DNA of 6,633 bases from an uncultured Bacteroidales bacterium. Lineage in GTDB: Bacteria > Bacteroidota > Bacteroidia > Bacteroidales > UBA932. Positions 1-4,863 of this stretch are shown piece by piece. The position numbers were made by a program, and so were the translations under genes. Location: NCBI GenBank assembly GCA_902488725.1, contig CABTXO010000096.1, positions 1-6,633 on the forward strand, given 5' to 3'. The notes beneath the pieces were generated by a model that saw only the letters and a list, made by a program, of their open reading frames with translations, was not told where the DNA came from and did no database searches. Positions within the stretch are counted from its first letter, which is position 1. Each line of letters starts with the position of its first letter.

Positions 1-889
1 GATCGTCTTCCGCTGTGCCCGTCCGCTGAAAGTCTGGAAATTTTCCCGACCGGTCGTTACCACCCGCCGGTTCTCGGACGTCACCATCCGGTCCTGTCTG
101 TGGAACGACATGACCGTTGCCGGCATGTCCCCCGACTTGATACTTTCGCTTTCCGAGATCTATGCCTGGACCGTGGACTTCTTCGGCCTGCAGCGCGGGG
201 ACCGCTTCAAGGTCCTTTACAGCCAGCGTTCCGTGGAAGGGACCGTCATCGGCATCGATACCGTCTACTACGCCGAGTTTCTGCGCGACACAACCGTCAT
301 CCCGGCGGTCCGGTTCGACCAGGGAGACGGCGGCAACCTGTACTGGAACGCAGAAGGGGAGAGTCTCAGAAAGGCCTTCCTGAAGGCTCCATTGCGGTTT
401 ACGCGCATCAGTTCCGGTTTTTCCTACCACCGGCGGCATCCGATTACAGGCTGCGTCAAGCCGCACACGGCCGTAGACTACGCCGCCCCGAAGGGCACCC
501 CCGTGATGTCCATCGGCGACGGGACGGTCCTGAGTGCCGGCTGGAGCGGGGGCGGCGGCAACACCGTCAAGATCCGCCATAATTCCACCTACACCACCGC
601 CTACCTGCATCTCTCCGGCTTTGCCCGCGGCATCAAGGCCGGCACCAGGGTTCGCCAGGGGGAGGTGATCGGCTATGTCGGCTCCACGGGCGCGTCGACC
701 GGCCCGCACCTGGATTTCCGGGTGTGGAAAAACGGCACCCCCGTCAATCCGCTCAAGCTGGAATCGCCGCCCGCGGATCCCGTGCCGCCGCAGCACCGCC
801 CGGCGCTGGATTCGGTCCTCCGCCGGTACCGCCAGCTGGCGGATTCCCTCGCAATTGCCGATACATTGAAGACACACAACACATTATGA
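1..889 (+). CDS. M23 (LytM-type) murein endopeptidase-like protein, 5' end missing
   Basis: The reading frame is open from base 2, so the gene starts before the window; 295 residues are visible, and the internal ATG at 110 is not the true start. Visible residues about 25-125 contain a segment of the kind that precedes M23 domains in MepM/Csd3-like proteins, with a WTVDFF..QRGDRFKVLY pattern. The M23 domain covers about residues 136-257. It shows the first zinc motif HxxxD (H155, D159, within PHTAVDYAAPKGTPV), the mid-domain His in YLHL (H203), and a TGPH motif (H236). The expected HxH is HLD, so the third zinc-ligand position is Asp238. A Pro- and Arg-rich tail of about 35 residues follows. 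Family members cut peptide cross-links of peptidoglycan in the periplasm; some degenerate members only activate amidases. The gene overlaps the following GH3 gene by four bases. The family is clear; catalytic activity is uncertain. Confidence 0.9.
   Translation, partial: IVFRCARPLKVWKFSRPVVTTRRFSDVTIRSCLWNDMTVAGMSPDLILSLSEIYAWTVDFFGLQRGDRFKVLYSQRSVEGTVIGIDTVYYAEFLRDTTVIPAVRFDQGDGGNLYWNAEGESLRKAFLKAPLRFTRISSGFSYHRRHPITGCVKPHTAVDYAAPKGTPVMSIGDGTVLSAGWSGGGGNTVKIRHNSTYTTAYLHLSGFARGIKAGTRVRQGEVIGYVGSTGASTGPHLDFRVWKNGTPVNPLKLESPPADPVPPQHRPALDSVLRRYRQLADSLAIADTLKTHNTL
886..889 (+). promoter_or_regulatory. ATGA stop/start overlap coupling the M23 and GH3 genes
   Basis: The TGA stop of the M23 gene (887-889) shares bases with the ATG at 886-888 of the GH3 gene. 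No Shine-Dalgarno-like GGAGG lies upstream, so reinitiation by ribosomes ending the M23 gene is the likely way of starting. A second in-frame ATG at 892 would give a protein two residues shorter with the same signal peptide and cannot be excluded. Confidence 0.7.
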
Positions 890-3261
890 ATATGAAACAC
901 TCCCGTTCGTCTTTCGTCCTGCTGCTGGCAGCTCTCCTGCTTTCCGGCTGCGCAGGCAAACAAGAAACCGCGACCGTCCGGGCCATTCCGCTGGACAAGG
1001 CCCTCGAAGCCCGAGTCGACAGTGTCCTCAAGAGTATGACCTTGGAAGAAAAGGTGGGTCAGATGGTCCAGCTGACGGCTTCGGCGATCTGCGTCCCGGG
1101 CAAGCCCGAACTGGACATGGACAAGATCGCCAAGGTTTTCGGAGACTTCAAAGTCGGCTCCATCCTGAACACATTCGGCGACACGGCCCGCAGCCGCGTC
1201 CTCACTGCGGAAACCGTCCGCAAGATCCAGGAAAAATCCCTGGAACTCATCGGCATCCCGACGATCTACGGGATGGACATGATCCATGGGGCCAGCTATC
1301 TGACCGATGCAACTCTTTTTCCTCAGGAGGTCAACCTCGCAGCCACCTTCAATCCGGACCATGCCCGGGCGATGGGGGAGATCACGGCCTACGAGACCCG
1401 CGCGGCGATGATCCCGTGGGTGTTTTCGCCGGTGATGGACTTGGGCCGTGACGCCCGCTGGTCACGCCAGTGGGAAAGCTGGGGGGAGGATCCCTGTCTG
1501 TCCGCAGTGATGGCTGAAGCCGAAACCCGTGCCGCCCAGGGCAGCGATCCGAACCACATCGACCTGCACCATGTCGGTGTGAGCATCAAGCATTACCTGG
1601 CCTACGGCGTGCCGTTCAGCGGCAAGGACCGGACGCCTGCCTATGTTCCCGTCCAGGATCTCCGCGAAAAGTTTTTCCGTCCCTTCAAGCAGTGCCTGCA
1701 GGCAGGCGCCTTGACCCTGATGGTCAACTCTGGCTCCATCAACGGGATGCCCACCCATGCCAACAGGGAACTGCTTACCGGCTGGGCCAAGGAGCAGCTG
1801 GGCTGGGACGGGATGATTGTCACGGACTGGGCGGACATCGCCAACCTGTTCGTGCGCGACCATGTCGCCGCCGACATGAAGGAGGCCGTGGCGCTGGGGA
1901 TCAACGCGGGGATCGACATGATTATGGAACCGAACAATCCGGCGGCCTGCACCTGGCTGAAGGAGCTGGTGGACGAAGGCCGGATCCCGATGACGCGCAT
2001 CGATGATGCCGTCCGGCGGGTCCTCCGGCTCAAATTCCGGCTCGGCCTCTTCGACCACCCTTTCTGGGACGTGAGCTGCTATGACAAATATGGCTCCAAG
2101 GAATTTCAGGATGCATCCTACCGGGCTGCGGTGGAATCCGAGGTCCTCTTGAAGAACGAAGACCGGCTGCTGCCGCTTGAATACGGCACCCGGATTCTGG
2201 TCACCGGTCCCAATGCCCATTCCATGCGGACCCTCAACGGCGGCTGGACCTACACCTGGCAGGGGAACGGAGACCTGTATGCAGGCGACTGCAACACCAT
2301 CTTCGAAGCCCTGGCGCAGAAGTTCGGGGAAGAGAACGTCGTCTATTCCCCGGGCGTGACCTATCTCCCCGGCGGGGACTGGCAGGCGGAGGATGACACC
2401 CGGATCGGACAGGCGGTCGCTGCGGCATACCGGGCCCAGGTGATCATCGCCTGCGTGGGCGAGAATTCCTACTGCGAGACTCCCGGCAACATGGACGACC
2501 TCCACCTGTCCGCGAAACAGCGGAATCTGGTCAAGGCCCTCGCCGCTACGGGGAAGCCCGTGGTGCTGGTCCTGAACGAGGGCCGCCCGCGGATCATCGC
2601 GGACATCGAGCCCCTGGCGAAAGCCGTCGTGGACGTGATGCTTCCCGGCAATTTCGGTGGAGACGCCCTCGCCTCCCTGCTGTCCGGAGAGGAAAACTTC
2701 AGCGGGCGGCTGCCGTTCACGTATTCTAAGTATGTGAACGCCATCCACACCTACGACTACAAAGTGCAGGAGCACCGCGAGATGATGGCCGGGGAGTACA
2801 ACTACGATGCCGTGATGGACGTGCAGTGGCCGTTCGGGCACGGACTCTCCTACACCACCTTCGACTACACGGACTTCAAGGTCTCGGAAATCTCCGGCCT
2901 GGACCGGGCTTCCGCCTCGGATGCCGCCACCTTTTCGGCAGCGGACACGCTGAAATTCGAAGTGACGGTGCGGAATACGGGTCATTCAGCCGGCAAGGAA
3001 ACGGTCCTGCTGTACTCCAGCGACCTCGTTGCGAGCCTGATTCCCGATGTGAAACGGCTCCGGGCATTCACCAAGATCGACCTGCAGCCCGGCGAAAGCA
3101 AGACGGTCCCGCTGACCGTTCCCGCCAGCGAGCTGGCCTTCGTCGGTCCCGACGGCAAGTGGCGGCTCGAAGAAGGAGCGTTCCGGATGAGCTGCGGAGG
3201 CCGTTCGCTCAATCTGCGCTGTTCGGAGACGAAAGTCTGGGAAGAGCCGAATCTGGATTAG
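886..3261 (+). CDS. bglX: Glycoside hydrolase family 3 beta-glucosidase-type lipoprotein
   Basis: This complete 791-residue protein would release terminal beta-linked sugars, typically glucose or xylose, from oligosaccharides by a retaining mechanism. The N-terminus is a lipoprotein signal with lipobox LSGC, making Cys22 the lipidated residue, so it should sit on a membrane. The GH3 barrel spans about residues 35-400, with a FSPVMDLGRDARW segment (183-192), KHYLAYG (K235, H236), and the nucleophile motif VTDW with Asp314. The alpha/beta sandwich domain (about 430-640) holds GENSYCET, where Glu531 aligns with the acid/base position of E. coli BglX. FGHGLSYTTF (about 650) leads into a fibronectin-III-like domain (about 689-780). 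The length is close to that of BglX (765). It is not NagZ, since the KHFPGHGxxxxDSH motif is absent. The ATG at 886 was chosen because it begins the signal peptide; the frame stays open upstream to an ATG at 724, but that stretch overlaps the M23 gene. The symbol marks family resemblance, not proven orthology; the exact substrate is unknown. Confidence 0.93.
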   Translation: MNMKHSRSSFVLLLAALLLSGCAGKQETATVRAIPLDKALEARVDSVLKSMTLEEKVGQMVQLTASAICVPGKPELDMDKIAKVFGDFKVGSILNTFGDTARSRVLTAETVRKIQEKSLELIGIPTIYGMDMIHGASYLTDATLFPQEVNLAATFNPDHARAMGEITAYETRAAMIPWVFSPVMDLGRDARWSRQWESWGEDPCLSAVMAEAETRAAQGSDPNHIDLHHVGVSIKHYLAYGVPFSGKDRTPAYVPVQDLREKFFRPFKQCLQAGALTLMVNSGSINGMPTHANRELLTGWAKEQLGWDGMIVTDWADIANLFVRDHVAADMKEAVALGINAGIDMIMEPNNPAACTWLKELVDEGRIPMTRIDDAVRRVLRLKFRLGLFDHPFWDVSCYDKYGSKEFQDASYRAAVESEVLLKNEDRLLPLEYGTRILVTGPNAHSMRTLNGGWTYTWQGNGDLYAGDCNTIFEALAQKFGEENVVYSPGVTYLPGGDWQAEDDTRIGQAVAAAYRAQVIIACVGENSYCETPGNMDDLHLSAKQRNLVKALAATGKPVVLVLNEGRPRIIADIEPLAKAVVDVMLPGNFGGDALASLLSGEENFSGRLPFTYSKYVNAIHTYDYKVQEHREMMAGEYNYDAVMDVQWPFGHGLSYTTFDYTDFKVSEISGLDRASASDAATFSAADTLKFEVTVRNTGHSAGKETVLLYSSDLVASLIPDVKRLRAFTKIDLQPGESKTVPLTVPASELAFVGPDGKWRLEEGAFRMSCGGRSLNLRCSETKVWEEPNLD
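3258..3261. other. Overlapping stop codons of convergent genes
   Basis: The four bases TTAG contain the TAG stop of the GH3 gene (3259-3261, plus strand) and, read on the minus strand, the TAA stop of the convergent exported-protein gene (3258-3260). There is no intergenic DNA here, and I see no GC-rich hairpin followed by a T-run at this junction on either strand. Confidence 0.9.
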
Positions 3262-4088
3262 TCATCCTCCGCGACGCTGACCAGGCTGCGGGTGTCCCAT
3301 TGGAAGATGTAGTCTTTTCCGCCGATCGGGAGCGTGATGTCGATGCACTCCGCTCCCGGTCGGTATTTTGCGTAGGCATGGCCTTCCAGCGCCGTCCCTG
3401 CGGGAATATTGTAGGTGCCCAGATAGCCGACGTTCCGGTGGACGATGCGGTCCATGTCTTCCGCTTCCTTCTCCGTGATCAGCGCCGACGCGATGTAGCC
3501 GGCCTCCTGGATCGTGATCGAGGCAAGGTCCTGGAGGATTTCTTCCCCGACGGAGTCGGCCCGTTTCCGGCCGCGGTCGCTGTCCAGGATCCCGGCGACG
3601 AAAAGGGATGCGAACAAGGCGCCCGCCGAGATGCCGAAGGTTTTCCAGCTCTTCCGGCTCCTGATCCGCCCGAGGTACCGGTCGTGCGAGAACAGCGGCA
3701 CCGGACCGGCCAGGGAGGAGATGCGGGTGTGGTTGAAGTCGTACAGCACCGGGCTGTCGGTATCGTTTTCGATGTAGAGGTCGATCCGGTAGTAGCGCCC
3801 GAAATGTTGCTGGTAGCGGACGTTCATGAGCACCTTGAGCCCGTCCACGTTGTAGGTCTTCCAGGCGTTGCCCCGGCGGTCCATCATCATCTTGGCGCCG
3901 CTTTCTTCGGGACGGGTGCGGATCTTCCTGCGCTGCGTGCGGACGACGGGCGCATCCGTTTCGAAGAGCGGCCGGTAGTGCAAGGTGTCCGATGCGGTGG
4001 AGTCGGGCTGCTGCGCAAACGTGCCGGCGAACGGCAGCAAGGCCAGGATCAGCGTGCAGAGCAGGCGGAATAAGGAAAAGTTCTTCAT
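3258..4088 (-). CDS. Exported protein of unknown function, 276 aa
   Basis: I do not recognise the family. The protein starts with a Sec signal peptide: basic and polar residues 1-8, a hydrophobic core 9-22, and likely cleavage after TFA at residue 25. A polar segment with an Arg-rich patch (RTQRRKIRTRP, 50-60) follows. Next comes a predicted beta-rich stretch (75-135) with WKTYNVDGLKV and YRIDLYIENDTDSPVLYDF, which resembles a surface or periplasmic beta-sandwich. Residues 151-168 are hydrophobic (FGISAGALFASLFVAGIL) and flanked by charges, so they could be a membrane segment or a buried helix. A charged helical region (170-215) and a second beta-rich region (220-270) complete it. It lies 37 bases after cutC on the same strand, probably in one transcript. 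No Shine-Dalgarno is visible before the ATG. The signal peptide and the normal codon use indicate a real gene; its role is unknown. Confidence 0.8.
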   Translation of the reverse strand: MKNFSLFRLLCTLILALLPFAGTFAQQPDSTASDTLHYRPLFETDAPVVRTQRRKIRTRPEESGAKMMMDRRGNAWKTYNVDGLKVLMNVRYQQHFGRYYRIDLYIENDTDSPVLYDFNHTRISSLAGPVPLFSHDRYLGRIRSRKSWKTFGISAGALFASLFVAGILDSDRGRKRADSVGEEILQDLASITIQEAGYIASALITEKEAEDMDRIVHRNVGYLGTYNIPAGTALEGHAYAKYRPGAECIDITLPIGGKDYIFQWDTRSLVSVAEDD

Positions 4089-4125
4089 GCAGTTTCAAGA
4101 ATGAATAGACAAACGGCTGCAAATT

Positions 4126-4803
4126 TCATGCAAGTGCGGCTCCCGGGATGATCTCGATGCGGGAGCCGTGGATTTCGGAAGCGCCGGTCGCCCGGAGGAT
4201 GTCCCCGACATTTGCAGCCGTGACGCCGGCACCGGGCATCAGCACCGGGCCGTGCTCCGCACGGGTGATTTCCTGCATCCGGGCGAGCGTCTCGCGTCCT
4301 TCGTAGGCGGATGCGGCTCCTCCGGAACTCAGCACCCGGTCCACCCCCAGCGGAAGAATGTCCCGGAAGGCCTGCAAGGGGTCTTTGGCCACGTCGATCG
4401 CCCGGTGGAAGGTCACGGACAGGCGGAGGGTCCGGGAGAGCCGGATCAGTCGCCTGCAAACCTCGGCATCCACCTCGCCCGCTCCATCCAGGGCACCGAT
4501 CACCACACCGTCCCGGGGCACGTTCCGGCCTTCGGCCCGGCTGTTTTCGGACAATTCCCCGACTTGGCGGATCGTGTCCAGCATCTGCCCGACTTCTTCC
4601 GGGGCGTAGCGGAAATCCCCGGAACGCGGGCGCACCAGCACGTGGACGGGAATCTGCATGGTCCGGAAGACCTGCTCCATGAGGTCCCGGGGCGGGGTGA
4701 CCCCGCCGACTGCCAGTTCCACGCACAGTTCGATCCGGCCGGCGCCCGCCTGCTGGGCGGAAAGGGCTTTTTCAAGGCTGTCGCAGCAAATCTCGATGAT
4801 CAT
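4126..4803 (-). CDS. cutC: CutC-family protein, short C-terminal form
   Basis: This 225-residue cytoplasmic TIM-barrel-type protein carries the CutC signature blocks in order: EICCDS (4-9), AGRIELC (21-27), GGVTPP (33-38), VHVLVRPRSGDFRY (53-66), GALDGAGEVD (103-112), TFHRAID (131-137), RVLSSGG (156-162), PGAGVTAANV (190-199) and EIHGS (210-214). CutC was named for copper homeostasis, but its biochemical role is unsettled, and in E. coli the copper phenotype was later linked to the small RNA MicL encoded at the gene's 3' end. Compared with E. coli CutC (248 aa, from memory), this one has about 11 extra residues near 84-97 and lacks roughly 35 C-terminal residues, since only 11 follow EIHGS. 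The start at 4803 gives the usual MxxEIC N-terminus; the frame remains open upstream antisense to the channel gene, but that is not coding. It is divergent from the channel gene and 37 bases upstream of the unknown exported-protein gene. Confidence 0.93.
   Translation of the reverse strand: MIIEICCDSLEKALSAQQAGAGRIELCVELAVGGVTPPRDLMEQVFRTMQIPVHVLVRPRSGDFRYAPEEVGQMLDTIRQVGELSENSRAEGRNVPRDGVVIGALDGAGEVDAEVCRRLIRLSRTLRLSVTFHRAIDVAKDPLQAFRDILPLGVDRVLSSGGAASAYEGRETLARMQEITRAEHGPVLMPGAGVTAANVGDILRATGASEIHGSRIEIIPGAALA
4137..4168 (-). repeat. 9-bp perfect inverted repeat (hairpin) at the 3' end of cutC
   Basis: CGGCTCCCG (4137-4145) pairs perfectly with CGGGAGCCG (4160-4168) around a 14-base loop, just before the cutC stop codon. 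The stem is nearly all G-C. No T-run follows on the minus strand, where the next bases are an AC-containing stretch and then ATGAAATTTGCAG, so it is not a classical intrinsic terminator. It could slow or process the cutC-downstream transcript, or be a chance result of GC-rich coding sequence. Confidence 0.5.
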
Positions 4804-4808
4804 GGTCG

Positions 4809-4816
4809 CAAACTTA
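4809..4816 (-). promoter_or_regulatory. Candidate -7 element for cutC (TAAGTTTG)
   Basis: Read on the minus strand, TAAGTTTG fits the Bacteroidetes primary sigma -7 consensus TAnnTTTG. It ends only five bases before the cutC ATG, so transcription would begin at or beside the start codon and give a leaderless or nearly leaderless message. No TTTG -33 element is seen at the usual distance, so the call is weak. Confidence 0.3.
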
Positions 4817-4833
4817 CGGAAAAATATTCGTAA
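4814..4833. repeat. Imperfect inverted repeat, possible operator
   Basis: TTACGGA (4814-4820) and TTCGTAA (4827-4833) form 7-base arms with one mismatch, separated by six bases (AAAATA). The repeat touches both candidate -7 elements, a place where one bound regulator could affect both divergent genes. The short arms allow a chance origin. Confidence 0.35.
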
Positions 4834-4838
4834 ATTTG
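4831..4838 (+). promoter_or_regulatory. Candidate -7 element for the channel gene (TAAATTTG)
   Basis: TAAATTTG matches the Bacteroidetes -7 consensus TAnnTTTG exactly and would place a transcription start near 4842-4846, about 20 bases before the ATG at 4864. A matching TTTG -33 box is not found at the expected spacing, so support rests on the -7 match and position only. Confidence 0.4.
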
Positions 4839-4863
4839 TCTCTTGCGAACAAACCTGCCTTCG

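Larger units (their letters stand above)
4804..4863. promoter_or_regulatory. Divergent promoter region between cutC and the channel gene
   Basis: These 60 bases separate the starts of two divergent genes and are clearly richer in A and T than the surrounding coding DNA. Promoters for both units must lie here or inside the flanking genes. Neither start codon has an obvious Shine-Dalgarno sequence, which is usual for Bacteroidota. Confidence 0.7.

Noticed and set aside
110..112. ATG at 110 as the start of the M23 gene
   Set aside because: The frame is open to the left edge and the upstream residues read as part of the same protein; no signal peptide follows the ATG at 110.
819..843. Inverted repeat TCCGCC/GGCGGA in the M23 3' end as a terminator
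   Set aside because: The arms are only six bases with a 13-base loop, no T-run follows, and it lies inside the coding region just before a coupled gene.
724..885. Upstream ATG at 724 as the GH3 start
   Set aside because: It would put 54 residues of Pro/Ala/Arg-rich sequence, overlapping the M23 coding region, before an obvious lipoprotein signal peptide.
1462..2985. 507-codon open frame on the minus strand opposite the GH3 gene
   Set aside because: The plus-strand GH3 protein is complete and well conserved here; the antisense product is rich in His, Gly, Val and Asp with no recognisable domain, as expected for a GC-rich mirror frame.
886..3261. GH3 protein as NagZ (beta-N-acetylhexosaminidase for murein recycling)
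   Set aside because: The NagZ signature KH(F/I)PG(H/D)GxxxxD(S/T)H is absent; the protein has KHYLAYG plus the second catalytic domain and fibronectin-like domain of beta-glucosidase-type members.
2826..4073. 415-codon plus-strand open frame across the convergent junction
   Set aside because: It runs out of frame through the GH3 3' end and antisense through the exported-protein gene; the product is compositionally biased and matches no family.
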